Notes under the pieces: model-generated
Database searches by the model: none
The model's input: the letters and a program-made list of their open reading frames with translations, nothing else
What the model was told of the DNA's origin: nothing
Position numbers and translations under genes: made by a program
From: Actinomycetota bacterium
GTDB lineage: Bacteria; Actinomycetota; Actinomycetes; Mycobacteriales; Mycobacteriaceae
NCBI GenBank assembly: GCA_005787665.1
Contig: SYAB01000230.1
Span: forward strand, 26,185-90,184
Length of the DNA stretch: 64,000 nt
Direction: 5' to 3'
In this document: in pieces, positions 27,407-36,674 of the stretch
How positions within the stretch are numbered: position 1 is the first letter of the stretch
Layout of the letters: each line of letters starts with the position of its first letter

Positions 27407-28180
27407 TCACCGTGGCCTGTCAACGGCGTAGGTGGCTTGGTTGTCTTGGAATATCACGCTGACTTGGCGTTGCACTCCCTCAACGGTCACCGTGCATTCG
27501 AATCCAGTTCCCTGTTCGACGGCAGGATTACGGCCGTCGTTACACAGGACTGGGCCGATGTCGCTTAATCCGTAGCCATCGACTCGGTCGCGCAGGACCA
27601 GCTCGACGCCGCGCTGCGCATCTGTCACGTCTAGAACGGCGGCGGGAGTTTTATTTTTCGCAAGAACTGCGCCGGTTGCGACTGCCGCGCCGACTGCTGC
27701 GGCGATGCCACTGCCCAGGAGTAGTGCGCGGCGCGATTGGCTCGGCGGCACAACCACAGGGGTCGGCGATGGTTGAATCGGTCTGACTTTTGGCCGGACC
27801 GGTCGCCGCGTCGCTGCCTTGGCAGGGTGCGGGTTGGGCGCCGGCGGGGGAGAAGCGCGTTGCGGCGGTGGGGGTTTGGCCGATGCCGCCGGTGTTGGTG
27901 TGTCGCGGTTGATGGTCTGCCACCACGGAACTTCGGAAGGGTGTGGCACCTTAGCGCCGGCGGGTGGCGTAGGAGGTGGGGTCGGTCGCCGGGGTGCTGG
28001 CGGTGGTGGGTTCGGATGCCGTTCTGGTGTGGGAATGTTTCGGGTCGGTCGCTCGGGTTGCGGTGCCCGGATTTCCCGGGTGGGCCGGTCCGGTGGTGGC
28101 GTGGGGATGTTACGGGTTGGCCCATCAGGCTGGGGTGGGCGTATCTCGCGGGTTTTCTCGGGTTCGGGGCTATCGGTCAT
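27407..28180 (-). CDS. Membrane protein with TR[EN]I repeats and extracellular DUF4333 domain
   Basis: 257 residues. The N-terminal ~50 residues hold four TR[EN]I motifs in two tandem copies of TREIRxPQPxxPTRNIPTP. A Pro-rich region follows, one membrane helix (about 150-172, RRALLLGSGIAAAVG), and a C-terminal DUF4333 domain (DAQRGVELVL, GTGFECTVTVEG). The repeated Thr with Ile at +3 is the consensus for binding to FHA domains once phosphorylated. Next to a receptor kinase this suggests a phospho-Thr docking tail. It starts 4 bases after the peptidase stop, hence one operon. Confidence 0.7.
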   Translation of the reverse strand: MTDSPEPEKTREIRPPQPDGPTRNIPTPPPDRPTREIRAPQPERPTRNIPTPERHPNPPPPAPRRPTPPPTPPAGAKVPHPSEVPWWQTINRDTPTPAASAKPPPPQRASPPPAPNPHPAKAATRRPVRPKVRPIQPSPTPVVVPPSQSRRALLLGSGIAAAVGAAVATGAVLAKNKTPAAVLDVTDAQRGVELVLRDRVDGYGLSDIGPVLCNDGRNPAVEQGTGFECTVTVEGVQRQVSVIFQDNQATYAVDRPR

Positions 28181-28184
28181 TGGG

Positions 28185-29633
28185 TCACCGGAATTGGTTG
28201 AAGCATCGTTCGGTGTCGCCGGACAGGCCTAACCGGAATGCGAGAATTCGGGTGAATCCGGAGGGTATTGCCCGTCCTTGGGCGTCACTGGCCGCGATAC
28301 CGTTGGTTAAAAGTCCCGAGACTGCTTCGTCGAGGTCGCCGGCGCCGAGTGCCAGACCGTCGGCTGTCAGCGCCGGATCTGACATTTTGCTTTGTGCGAC
28401 ACCGGTCAGGCAGGCGGTGCGCATTGCCGCGATGTCTCCGTTCAGCGACACTGCTCGTTGTTGTTGCACGGCTTGCATGTAGCGGGAGGTCACCACTGAG
28501 ATTGCCGAGTTGTCGCCCTGGAGCAGGACTTGTTGGCTTTCGCTGGCCGGGGTGCCGATGTCGGCGAGTTGGTCAAGATCGACCTCCACGGTGTTGGTGT
28601 CGGTGCAGTACGCGGTGGGGCCTGGGCCGCAGGACACACCGAATCGAAGCGTTGGCGGTTCGGTGGGGGCGAAGATGCCGTTGAGGTCGTCGATGAGGGC
28701 GGACACCGACTGTTCAGTGATTGCCATGTCGCTTTGTTCGGCGGCGGGATCGAACAAGGCGGCCGGGATGTCGCCGCGGCGCTCACTGATCTCTGCTGCG
28801 GTGATGCGGGTGCAGCTGGCGGTGCCGAGGTCGAAGCCTTGCTGGATCGCGGAGACCCGGTCCAGGGCCGTTCCGTGCGTGGCGTCCACCGAGAGCAGTC
28901 CGAACGGGTTGAAGTCCGGCGGGCGGTCCCGGATGGCGATCGCCCCGGCGAGCACTTTGTCCAGCCCGTCGGTGGTGTTGATTGCGAACCGGGGGGAGTT
29001 ACCTTCAGCGACCCACCGCAGGTACACCCCGGCGAAGCAGTCGGCTTGCTGTTCGCTGATCAACAGGGGAGTGTCGTCGTCGCCGAGTCTGGCCTTCTGT
29101 TGCAAGGCGTGGCCGTATTCGTGGGCAAGAATTCCGTTGATCGACATGTCGCCGAAGAACTTCCCGGCGGTCGGGAACAACCCGATCCGATCCCAGACGA
29201 TGACGTCGGCGGTTCGGCAATAGGCGGCGTTGAATTCGAACTCGCTGGGTTGGGCGCCACACATCTGCGGCCCGGATGCCCCAGGGTCGATGGAGACTAA
29301 CTCCGACACCGCAGAGAACTCACCGGGCAGCGGGGTGCGGTGGTTCTGCGTCCAGAAATCCTCGATGTCCTCCACAGCGAGGAGCGCTAACCGGTCGATG
29401 TCCCCATCGTCGGTGTTGACGACGCGACCCACCGCTGACGGTGGTGTCATGCGGGGTCCGTTGGGGCCGTCGGTGACAGCCAACCCTGCTACCCGGTTGG
29501 GGTCATAGCGCATCGAGACCGCCCGGCCGTCCAGGACGATCGGCTCACCTGCGCACCCCGCAGCCAGGGCAAGGCAAGTCAGCACAACACCCGATCGGTG
29601 ACACGCCCGCCTGTCGGTGTGGGTTCCCCCCAT
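28185..29633 (-). CDS. Neutral zinc metallopeptidase lipoprotein
   Basis: 482 residues. Lipoprotein signal with lipobox LALAAGC (Cys27). A zinc motif HEYGH in GILAHEYGHALQQKA with a downstream SEQQADCFAG resembles the YpfJ-type neutral zinc metallopeptidase family (HExxH plus a third ligand in the EQQAD segment). It would act at the outer face of the membrane. A TACGCT -10 lies 7 bases before the ATG (29641-29646 on the minus strand), suggesting leaderless mRNA. It is first of the leftward set peptidase, DUF4333, kinase, and divergent from another kinase. Confidence 0.82.
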   Translation of the reverse strand: MGGTHTDRRACHRSGVVLTCLALAAGCAGEPIVLDGRAVSMRYDPNRVAGLAVTDGPNGPRMTPPSAVGRVVNTDDGDIDRLALLAVEDIEDFWTQNHRTPLPGEFSAVSELVSIDPGASGPQMCGAQPSEFEFNAAYCRTADVIVWDRIGLFPTAGKFFGDMSINGILAHEYGHALQQKARLGDDDTPLLISEQQADCFAGVYLRWVAEGNSPRFAINTTDGLDKVLAGAIAIRDRPPDFNPFGLLSVDATHGTALDRVSAIQQGFDLGTASCTRITAAEISERRGDIPAALFDPAAEQSDMAITEQSVSALIDDLNGIFAPTEPPTLRFGVSCGPGPTAYCTDTNTVEVDLDQLADIGTPASESQQVLLQGDNSAISVVTSRYMQAVQQQRAVSLNGDIAAMRTACLTGVAQSKMSDPALTADGLALGAGDLDEAVSGLLTNGIAASDAQGRAIPSGFTRILAFRLGLSGDTERCFNQFR

Positions 29634-29734
29634 AGGGCCGAGCGTAGAACATGGCAGTGCGCCGGTGCTGCCGCGTTACACCTGCGGTCTTTCACCCGCC
29701 GCGGAGGCGAGGTGCGACCGGTTACGATCCGATA

Positions 29735-31648
29735 GTGGGGATGGCAACGGGGGACCGGTTCGCCGGGTTCCGCATCATCCGCCCATTGGGCGCCGGCGGG
29801 ATGGGGCAGGTGTTCCTGGTCGAGCATCCTCGTTTGCCGCGCCGGGAAGCGTTGAAAGTGCTGTCCCCGGAGTTGTCTCATGACCCCGACTACCGGCAGC
29901 GATTCGCCCGGGAAGCCGACCTGGCCGCCCGGCTGTGGCATCCCCATATCGTCGAGGTGCGCGACCGCGGCGAGACGGGCGGGCAACTGTGGATTTCGAT
30001 GGCCTACGTCGACGGCGAGGACGCCGCCCGCCAACTGGCGCGGAAGTATCCCGCTGGGATGCCGGCCGCCACGGTGGTCCCGATCGTCACCGCGGTGGCC
30101 TCCGCCCTGGACTACGCCCACGGTCAAGGACTGCTGCATCGCGACGTGAAACCCGCGAACATTTTCATCAGCTCCCCGGACTCCGGTGGAGACACCCGGG
30201 TGCTCCTCGGTGATTTCGGCATCGCCCGCGAGCTGGCTGACGCCGCTGGGATGACCGCGACGAACATGACCTTGGGAACTGTGGCGTACGCCGCGCCTGA
30301 GCAACTCAATGGCGATGTCATGGACGGGCGCGCCGACCAATACGCCCTCGCCGCGACTGCTCACCATCTGTTGACCGGGACACCACTGTTTCCTGTTACC
30401 AACCCCGTCGCGGCGATCAGCCGTCACCTCACCGCACCACCTCCGAAATTGTCCGCCAGCCATCCGCACCTGTTCGCACTCGATGCCGTGTTGGCCAAGG
30501 CGTTGTCCAAGAACCCCGCGGAGCGTTACCCCCGCTGCGCCGACTTCGCCGAAGCCTTCGCCGCGGCAGCAGGCGGCAACCCCTCGGCGATATCACCGAC
30601 TGCGCCCACCCAGCAGGCCCCCGTCCCGCCACCCGCCGCAGCCCCACCTCCCGCTCCCGCGCCCACGGCCACCCCGGCACCGACACGACCCCGGTGGATC
30701 CGGCCTGCCGCCCTCGCCGCCGCCGCTGTTCTTGTAGCCGGGCTGCTGGTGTGGAAACCGTGGGCCACCAACGACATGCCCAGCGCCCCGTCGGATCGAG
30801 CTGTCGGTGCAGCTGCACCCGGTAGCGGTGAACAGCCTGCCCCGAGCATCGCGGCGGTGCCCTCCATCGGGGATCCCGACCTCGGCTTGGACATTCCGAT
30901 CAGCCGGCCGGCCTGCGACGGCTCCGGCATCGTGGTGCTCGACTCCGCCTACACACCCGGTCGGTACCGCGACGATGTTGCGCGAGCACTATCGAACAAC
31001 CCTGGGGCCTCATATCTGCGTACCGATCTGTCCTGCCCATCGCTGCGTCAACAAAGCGACGACGGAAACCCGATCTACGCGGTGTACCGAATTGCCGGCA
31101 CTTCCAAAGAGCAGTTGTGTGCTGCTGTCACCGCTGCAGGGCCCGGCACATACGGGCGCTGGTTGGACACCATCTCAGATCCCGATGTCACGGTCGATTG
31201 CCCCAAAAAGTCCACCTCGGTCGAGGAGGCCCCCGCCGCCGTGGTTGATGTCGACCCCGCCTCCTACATGTTGTGGTCGGGTCTCTACCGGTTCGCCTAC
31301 TCCATTTCCCCGTTCCGCGAGTGCGCCCTCCACGTGCCCAATGGAATCAGCGCAAGCCTCTGGTGCGAAACGCAATTCCCGCCAGGAACACCGCAGGTGA
31401 GCAGCGATCCGCCCGACGGTTATGAGCCGGTCATAGGCCCGCCAAAGACGATTCGCATCGAACCGCCCGCAGGTCCTGAACCCAGCATCGCTGAAGGCGC
31501 CGGGCAGAAGGGTAGGCCGATGCTGCCCAATCATCGGATTACGGTGGGGGAGTTCACGTGCACAACCCTGCCCGGCAACAGCGTCAACTGCACCGCGCCC
31601 ACCGGGGAATTCCGCATCACCAACGGCGTCTTCACCGCAGAGCCCTAA
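29735..31648 (+). CDS. Receptor Ser/Thr protein kinase
   Basis: About 637 residues from the GTG at 29735 (ATG at 29741 is the alternative). A TACGAT -10 (29723-29728) sits 6 bases upstream, favouring a leaderless GTG. Kinase domain about 9-275: GAGGMGQV, catalytic Lys in [21 protein letters not shown], all intact. An Ala/Pro-rich linker leads to one helix (about 322-341) and a ~290-residue extracellular region with several Cys that looks like two modules. The C-lobe and juxtamembrane part ([33 protein letters not shown]) is nearly identical to the 25.6 kb kinase, so one is a recent copy. Confidence 0.92.
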   Translation: MGMATGDRFAGFRIIRPLGAGGMGQVFLVEHPRLPRREALKVLSPELSHDPDYRQRFAREADLAARLWHPHIVEVRDRGETGGQLWISMAYVDGEDAARQLARKYPAGMPAATVVPIVTAVASALDYAHGQGLLHRDVKPANIFISSPDSGGDTRVLLGDFGIARELADAAGMTATNMTLGTVAYAAPEQLNGDVMDGRADQYALAATAHHLLTGTPLFPVTNPVAAISRHLTAPPPKLSASHPHLFALDAVLAKALSKNPAERYPRCADFAEAFAAAAGGNPSAISPTAPTQQAPVPPPAAAPPPAPAPTATPAPTRPRWIRPAALAAAAVLVAGLLVWKPWATNDMPSAPSDRAVGAAAPGSGEQPAPSIAAVPSIGDPDLGLDIPISRPACDGSGIVVLDSAYTPGRYRDDVARALSNNPGASYLRTDLSCPSLRQQSDDGNPIYAVYRIAGTSKEQLCAAVTAAGPGTYGRWLDTISDPDVTVDCPKKSTSVEEAPAAVVDVDPASYMLWSGLYRFAYSISPFRECALHVPNGISASLWCETQFPPGTPQVSSDPPDGYEPVIGPPKTIRIEPPAGPEPSIAEGAGQKGRPMLPNHRITVGEFTCTTLPGNSVNCTAPTGEFRITNGVFTAEP

Positions 31649-31715
31649 GGCTGAAGCGGCGTCGCAACTCCAAGTGGTCTTGAAAACGTTCCAGTGAGGC
31701 TCCACGGTTAATGCC

Positions 31716-32561
31716 GTGACTGTTGTGACCGCCCCCGCAGACCAACGATTCACCGGTGATGCCCCCGTTGGCCGGGCTGATGACGACCGGGTCGCCACGC
31801 GATTTTTCTGGACTGTGCTGATCCTGGCCACCGCGGCATCTGTCGGCGGCAACGTCACCCACGCCATCCTCAAAGTCGGCAACGGCCCCTTGGTGACGGT
31901 GGCTGCCGCGGTGGCGATGGTCCCGCCGATCGTGCTTCTGGCCGCCACCCACTCGGTGGGACTGCTGGTCCGCACCCGCAGCACGGGCCCAATCTACTGG
32001 TCGGCATTGGCCATGACCATCGGACTGGCAGGGTGCGCGTTCGCATTGAGCTTCGACGCCTTGTGGGAGCTGGCGGTCAATGCCGGTGTGCGCCGCAGCA
32101 TCGCCTGGCTGTGGCCGCTGTCCATTGACGTATCCATCGCCCAGTCCACGCTCGCACTGCTGTCGTTGACCCGACGCCGTATGGCCGTCGATTCCGAGCC
32201 GCCCACATCACACACGGCGACTGTCTCCCCGGCAGCGAAGGCACTACCACCGACGAGTACACCCAAGGGCCACGACGAAGTAACGAGCCTCAACGGGCAT
32301 CGTCGCCGCCCCGACTCCCCGGTGCGGCCGGCGGCGCACGTGACCGCAGCGGCTACCGACTGGAGTGATGTCGCCGAAACACTGGTACGCGATGGTGTCA
32401 CCACCAAAACCGTCACCGAGGTGGTTGAGGCGCTGCAGCTATGGGAACTGGGGACCGCCCCCAACACCATCGCCCGCCGCATCGGTCTTCACCGCGACAC
32501 CGTCACCAAAATCACAACCGCCGCAGACGATCTGATGTCCGCTGCCAAGGTCGGGGCCTAA
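31716..32561 (+). CDS. DUF2637-type membrane protein with C-terminal HTH
   Basis: 281 residues from a GTG. The N-terminal half holds about four membrane helices (FFWTVLILATAASVGGN through SIAWLWPLSIDVSIAQ), the DUF2637 layout found in actinobacterial plasmid and phage-like elements, where related Spd proteins help plasmid spread. A Pro/Thr linker is followed by a helix-turn-helix-like C-terminus (TAPNTIARRIGLHRDTVTKI). It may tether DNA to the membrane. The tagged protein gene follows 4 bases after its stop. Confidence 0.65.
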   Translation: MTVVTAPADQRFTGDAPVGRADDDRVATRFFWTVLILATAASVGGNVTHAILKVGNGPLVTVAAAVAMVPPIVLLAATHSVGLLVRTRSTGPIYWSALAMTIGLAGCAFALSFDALWELAVNAGVRRSIAWLWPLSIDVSIAQSTLALLSLTRRRMAVDSEPPTSHTATVSPAAKALPPTSTPKGHDEVTSLNGHRRRPDSPVRPAAHVTAAATDWSDVAETLVRDGVTTKTVTEVVEALQLWELGTAPNTIARRIGLHRDTVTKITTAADDLMSAAKVGA

Positions 32562-32564
32562 ACC

Positions 32565-33023
32565 ATGTGCCGATCCAGCAACGAACCGGGTGGGCCGCGC
32601 CGCTGCCCGTCGCACGCCCACGCCCGCTTCGCTGACGCCCTCGCAGAGGTTCTTGCTCTTGAACGCCGGGAGTTGGAACTGTATCGGGAAGCCAGCAAGC
32701 ACGCCGCCGACCTGATGGTGCCGACCTCCCGGGCACACCGCTGGTATCGCGACGCAAACCGCGACGTCGAGCAGATGCGCGCCGAGTACGGCGACCGATC
32801 CGACTTCGACACCGGTGGTTACCGGGAGGCCTACCGGGGCATGCTGGCGGCTAAACGCGAAGCGGACCGCTCCGCCCTCGCCGAACGCCAGGCCCTCGAT
32901 TTGGTGCAGCGCCGCCGCCGGTCCGCGACCGAGATGTTGCAGACCGTCGGAATCTGCTCTGAGGAGGCTGACCGTGTGATCACGGCCATCGACCGCGACA
33001 CCCAACTCGAACCGCCGTTCTAG
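32565..33023 (+). CDS. Helical protein with N-terminal EPGGPRRC tag
   Basis: 152 residues. It begins MCRSSNEPGGPRRCPSHAHA, the same N-terminal motif as the proteins at 52.1, 57.1-58.4 and 58.6 kb; the rest is a charged coiled-coil-like helical protein without recognisable domain (ALAEVLALERRELELYREA). Cys2 and Cys14 of the motif are conserved among the four copies. It is translationally close to the DUF2637 gene. Function unknown; the tag suggests shared targeting or a shared partner. Confidence 0.6.
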   Translation: MCRSSNEPGGPRRCPSHAHARFADALAEVLALERRELELYREASKHAADLMVPTSRAHRWYRDANRDVEQMRAEYGDRSDFDTGGYREAYRGMLAAKREADRSALAERQALDLVQRRRRSATEMLQTVGICSEEADRVITAIDRDTQLEPPF

Positions 33024-33030
33024 GTAGCGG

Positions 33031-33056
33031 AACCGTGTTTTTCCGCGGAAAAAACC
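33031..33056. terminator. Bidirectional terminator
   Basis: A palindrome of T-run, CCGCGG and A-run (TTTTT, then CCGCGG at 33043-33048, then AAAAAA), flanked by ACCG and CCGGT, lies between convergent genes. It gives a hairpin with a U-tract on either strand. Confidence 0.75.
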
Positions 33057-33068
33057 GGTGCCCACGTG

Positions 33069-33527
33069 TCATCGGCGGGCCGCTATGAAGCCGAAGCGCT
33101 CAAGCGGACGAAGACCAGATATGGGGAAAGTTCTGTTGGTGACAAACAGGAACGACGTCTGCCGGTCTGGGGTGAATCCGAAAGCAAATGGGCCGGTGCC
33201 ACAACAGCCGCGTCGATCGGATCCAATGTTGGCGTCGAAACCGAGGTCGGTCTCGGAGTCGTAGATGCCGAAGAAGACCGGCATGTAGGAACCCGCGATG
33301 TCGGGACGGCTTGAGCAACGCCCGCCGTCATCAGCCCGCGGCAACCAATGCCGCAACTGCGATGCGTCGAGTGAGGCCATCACACAAATCGCGTCTGTCC
33401 ACTGCTCCAAGCTGCCTGTAATGATCGGATCGTTATCGCCAACTGCTGGCGGGGACAGTGCTCCCAACACCAACAAAGCTGCCGGGAAGCAGGCGGTCAG
33501 CCGCCGAATCGTCGCCGTTGCCCCCAT
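33069..33527 (-). CDS. Secreted hypothetical protein
   Basis: 152 residues from the ATG at 33527, chosen because it starts a good signal peptide (MGATATIRRLTACFPAALLV, cut after a PPAVG-like site). The mature part has Cys residues (DAICVMAS, GGRCSS, RGCCGTG) and an aromatic-rich C-terminus, and resembles in style the extracellular sensor domains of mycobacterial kinases, but I do not recognise the family. It sits among envelope genes and converges on the tagged gene. Confidence 0.55.
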   Translation of the reverse strand: MGATATIRRLTACFPAALLVLGALSPPAVGDNDPIITGSLEQWTDAICVMASLDASQLRHWLPRADDGGRCSSRPDIAGSYMPVFFGIYDSETDLGFDANIGSDRRGCCGTGPFAFGFTPDRQTSFLFVTNRTFPISGLRPLERFGFIAARR

Positions 33528-33652
33528 GTGCTTCACGATAAGGGTGATTGCTTTCAGCCGTCCTCGATTCGGCTTTCTACCGCACCGTCGTTGTACCGAG
33601 TAGTCCTGTCGCGAAACCCGGACGCACAAGGCCGGGGTTTAAACTCGGCTTT

Positions 33653-34702
33653 GTGTCACGGTTCATTCTCACCATGCTTCGGTCGCCATCGGGTGGTGTT
33701 CGCGCCGCCCTTCCGGTGGGAGGGAACACCACCGGTATTCGGGCAGCTGCGGACGGCTCCGGTGAGCTGTTCTACGCGGTGTTGGATAGCCCGATCCGGT
33801 ATCGGGGTGCGGACATTAACCAGGTGATCCTGCGGCCCGCTGAGCGTGGCCAGGTGCCGCATTACGGCATGCGGGCATTCGGTGTCGAGATCGCCCCGGT
33901 GCTCGATCCGGCGTTGCGCACCGCGGAGGTCATCGACCCGTTCCTTCTCGATTTTGTGGCGTTCGGGGAGATCGACGACGACCACCCCGACGAGCCGGCA
34001 CCGCCGGCGGGTCGCTCGGAGACGCCAATCGGTGATGCACCGCAGATACCTGACGACCGGCGTTCGCCTCGCGCGGTGGCCGGGCCGCCGCGGCAGGCGC
34101 GCCGCCGCCCGGTGTGGATAGCGGCTGGTGCGGCCACGGTCCTGGCCGCCGGGGCCGTTGTGGTGTGGTTCGGTCGATCCGGGTCTGGTGAGGACCCGCC
34201 GCCCCTGCCGGCCAGCACGCAGGTGTCGGCTGCGCCGGCCCCAACAACTCCCACCCCGGTTACTGCGGTGGCGCCGGTGGAGAAACCCGAGGCGGTGCTG
34301 AAACTGTTGCCGCCGGGTTACGGGCCCGGCGTGTGTCAGCCGGCGGACAGTGTTCCGTTGGGGGCGTTGGCCGCGCTGGAGTGCGGACCGAACGCCGACG
34401 TCGGCGGCCCGCAGCGGGCGACGTTCACGTTGTTCGCCGATACCGGGGGCCTGCAACGGGTGTTCGCGCAAACCGTGGCGGGATCGGAGCAGCAGATCTG
34501 TCCGGGCCGGATTCAGTCTCCGGGACCCTGGCGGCGGAATGCGGCGCCTGAGGTTCCGGCCGGGACGTTGTTTTGCGGGACTCGGCAGGAGACGGCCTTG
34601 ATCGCCTGGACCGATGACGCCCGAACACTGTTGGCGGTCGTAGAGTCCGACACAGGACCGTCGATGCAGGCGATGTACGACTGGTGGACCACCCACAGCT
34701 GA
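33653..34702 (+). CDS. Single-pass membrane protein with kinase-sensor-like extracellular domain
   Basis: 349 residues from the GTG at 33653, which lies 7 bases after a TAAACT -10 (33640-33645), so probably leaderless. An N-terminal cytosolic domain of unknown type (about 1-130) leads to one membrane helix (RPVWIAAGAATVLAAGAVVV), a Pro/Thr linker and an extracellular domain of about 115 residues (LLPPGYGPGVCQP, LAALECGPNA, TLFADTGGLQRVF). Such domains occur outside mycobacterial receptor kinases, so this looks like a kinase-less sensor. Function unknown. Confidence 0.6.
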   Translation: MSRFILTMLRSPSGGVRAALPVGGNTTGIRAAADGSGELFYAVLDSPIRYRGADINQVILRPAERGQVPHYGMRAFGVEIAPVLDPALRTAEVIDPFLLDFVAFGEIDDDHPDEPAPPAGRSETPIGDAPQIPDDRRSPRAVAGPPRQARRRPVWIAAGAATVLAAGAVVVWFGRSGSGEDPPPLPASTQVSAAPAPTTPTPVTAVAPVEKPEAVLKLLPPGYGPGVCQPADSVPLGALAALECGPNADVGGPQRATFTLFADTGGLQRVFAQTVAGSEQQICPGRIQSPGPWRRNAAPEVPAGTLFCGTRQETALIAWTDDARTLLAVVESDTGPSMQAMYDWWTTHS

Positions 34703-34716
34703 CGCGGTTCTCCGAG

Positions 34717-35520
34717 TTAGCCGAGCAGTCGGGCCTTCTGTGTCTGGAACTCCTCAGGCGTCAGGACGCCGGCGTCGCGCAGCTGCGCAAGTTTCATCAG
34801 TTCGTCGGCAACAGAGACAGCGGCCACGTGGTGCGGTGCAGGCGCGGTGGGGGGGACGGGAATCTGGCGGTCCTCGGCGACCGCCGCGCCTGCATGGGGT
34901 GCGGCAATGGGTTCCAGATCCGGCCCGGGGTCAAGCCCCATAGCGATGCGGGCCGCTCGCACGTAGTAGAGGCCCTCCACCGCGCTCTTTCGGGCCAAGA
35001 TGGCCTGCTCGGAGGTGGTGGCCCGCTCGATCTGGGAGGAGGCCGCGGTGAAGCGCTCCGAGGCGTCGGCGAGGGCCTGCTGGGAGGCCTGGTCGGTTCC
35101 GGTGAGGTGGAACACTTGGCCGCCGAGGAGCTCGATCACGCGGCGGGCATCGGCGGCGGCGTCAACGAGGCGGACCACCGGAGCCGGATGGGACGGCGAG
35201 GCCAGAGCGCGCCCGAATTCCGGATGCGCCCGAAACCATTCCTCGACTTTCTCCGCGGTGCCCGAGTTGACCGCGACCTCGGCCAAGGTTGTGCCCGAAC
35301 CTTGCACGATCAGCACTTGCTGGAGGGCCGTCGCCTCGAGCCGTTTCTTGTCGTCGCGCGTTGCCCGCCGTACGGAGAAGCCGATCACGTCGGCGACCCG
35401 AACTTTGAACGCGGGCAGGAACTTCCCGGTTTGGCGGTACTCGACGGTGCCGTCTTCGTAGGCGATCAAACTGCCGTGTCCGAACCCGAGACCGTTCGAT
35501 TTGCCGATAGCAGGTGGCAT
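34717..35520 (-). CDS. SHOCT-domain protein
   Basis: 267 residues. The N-terminal ~110 residues are beta-rich with a PH-like rhythm (GSLIAYEDGTVEYRQTGKF), then a helical part, and a C-terminal SHOCT motif (ELMKLAQLRDAGVLTPEEF). SHOCT segments are short oligomerisation modules on diverse actinobacterial proteins. No signal or membrane helix is seen, so it is cytosolic. It is 35 bases downstream of the secreted MPT63-like gene on the same strand and may share its transcript. Confidence 0.65.
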   Translation of the reverse strand: MPPAIGKSNGLGFGHGSLIAYEDGTVEYRQTGKFLPAFKVRVADVIGFSVRRATRDDKKRLEATALQQVLIVQGSGTTLAEVAVNSGTAEKVEEWFRAHPEFGRALASPSHPAPVVRLVDAAADARRVIELLGGQVFHLTGTDQASQQALADASERFTAASSQIERATTSEQAILARKSAVEGLYYVRAARIAMGLDPGPDLEPIAAPHAGAAVAEDRQIPVPPTAPAPHHVAAVSVADELMKLAQLRDAGVLTPEEFQTQKARLLG

Positions 35521-35555
35521 GCGCGCGCCCTTCAGATCTCGCGAACCGCGCGGCG

Positions 35556-36425
35556 TTATCCGGCCGGGGTGGTCGATGTGGGTGGCGGCGTCACCGTCGC
35601 GCTCGCGGGCGCGGGGCTAGTCGGGGCCGGAGTGCTCGCCGCCGGAGGAGCAGAGGTGGTGCTTTCCGGAGCCGCGGGGGTGGTGCTCGCCGGGGCCGGT
35701 GGGGTGGCGGTCGTGACGGGCGCCGTGGGTGTCGCGGCTGCTGGGCTAGGCGTCGGGGTGGTCGTGGTTCCCTCGGCGGGTAGCGGGGTGCCTGAACTTC
35801 CGGTCGCCGGCAAGGGTGTTCCGGAACTGCCCGTCGCGGCCGGAGCGGGAGCGGTGGGAGCGGCGGGAGCGGGCGCAGCCGGCGCGGCCGGAACCGCCGC
35901 CGGTGCCGGTGCGGCCGCACGCGGCGGGCTGTAGGGCATCCCGCCTGCCGCGGGCGGGGGTGCGGGCTGGACCCAGACGGCGATGTCCTGACCGTCGGCG
36001 GTGTAGACGACCGCGTTAGGAGACCCGGCGGTGACGTCGAAGTAGATTTTCCCGGTCGCCGCCCCGCCCGGGGGAAGCGACGCCGGGTTGATGCCCTGCC
36101 GGGAGGCCACCCCCCACAGCACGGGATAGGCGGCGGCGCCGGAGCGTGCGGTGAAGCCCGGGATGACCGGAATTCCCCCGCCGCCGAGCTGGCCGGTCGC
36201 GGTTGCTTCCCACAATTTCCCGACGGGCTGGTAGGGGAGCGCGTCGCTGCTGGGGCGCAGCGCGGAGACGGTCCACCGTTGGGCGTCACTTCCGGCACCC
36301 AGTTGGGCCGGCTGCCCGAGATCGGCCTGGGTGGGTTCGGCGCTGGCCGTCGGCGTGGCCCAGGCGCAGGCCGCGGCAGCAGCGGCGAGGAGGGCGATCC
36401 TTATCGCGGTGGTGGAATTCGTCAC
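35556..36425 (-). CDS. Secreted MPT63-like (DUF1942) protein with Pro/Ala/Thr tail
   Basis: 289 residues, GTG start with an AGGAAGG ribosome site. Signal peptide (IRIALLAAAAAACAWA, cut after ASA). Residues about 45-155 match the immunoglobulin-like MPT63/DUF1942 domain (QRWTVSALRPSSDALPY, GKIYFDVTAG, AVVYTADGQDIAVW). The last ~125 residues are a low-complexity Pro/Ala/Thr tail with a GTPLPA duplication, suitable for cell-wall spanning or glycosylation. Function of the family is unknown. Confidence 0.8.
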   Translation of the reverse strand: MTNSTTAIRIALLAAAAAACAWATPTASAEPTQADLGQPAQLGAGSDAQRWTVSALRPSSDALPYQPVGKLWEATATGQLGGGGIPVIPGFTARSGAAAYPVLWGVASRQGINPASLPPGGAATGKIYFDVTAGSPNAVVYTADGQDIAVWVQPAPPPAAGGMPYSPPRAAAPAPAAVPAAPAAPAPAAPTAPAPAATGSSGTPLPATGSSGTPLPAEGTTTTPTPSPAAATPTAPVTTATPPAPASTTPAAPESTTSAPPAASTPAPTSPAPASATVTPPPTSTTPAG

Positions 36426-36456
36426 GGTGGGGATGCCTTCCTGATGAGCCCGTTAT

Positions 36457-36478
36457 ATCTGCGCATATATAAGCAGAT
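36457..36478. promoter_or_regulatory. AT-rich inverted repeat upstream of the MPT63-like gene
   Basis: ATCTGC (36457-36462) and GCAGAT (36473-36478) flank a 10-base AT-rich spacer, next to a leftward TATAAC -10 (36451-36456). It looks like an operator over the leftward promoter. Confidence 0.45.
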
Positions 36479-36529
36479 TTTCGGTGGCCGGTCGGTTATT
36501 TGCCGCCCGTGGTGGCGCGACCGGTTTTT

Positions 36530-36635
36530 TGTCGGACACCGGCAATAGACTCAGAACTGCGTCCAGGGTCAATTCCTGAACGCCACCCAAAGGGTCGTGT
36601 GTGCGCATGCGACCGATGACTGAGAGGGGCCTCTG
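36530..36635 (+). promoter_or_regulatory. Element promoter TGTCR-N11-TANNNT with structured leader (copy 1)
   Basis: TGTCG (36530-36534), 11 bases, TAGACT (36546-36551). The leader has a first imperfect hairpin (GCGT/CAGG arms, about 36559-36583), the ACCCAAAGGG box, and a second hairpin with a 9-base stem (three wobble or AU closings) and TGCG loop at 36593-36614, followed by CGATGA. It drives the 36.7-38.4 kb genes. Confidence 0.7.
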
Positions 36636-36674
36636 ATGATGGCCATCACCACCACTAGTAAGCGGGCCGAGTAA
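36636..36674 (+). CDS. Possible 12-residue leader peptide
   Basis: ATG-ATG start after GAGAGGGGCCTC encodes MMAITTTSKRAE and ends in a TAATG overlap with the next ORF, so it could couple or control its translation. Very short; support is only position, ribosome site and overlap. Confidence 0.3.
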   Translation: MMAITTTSKRAE

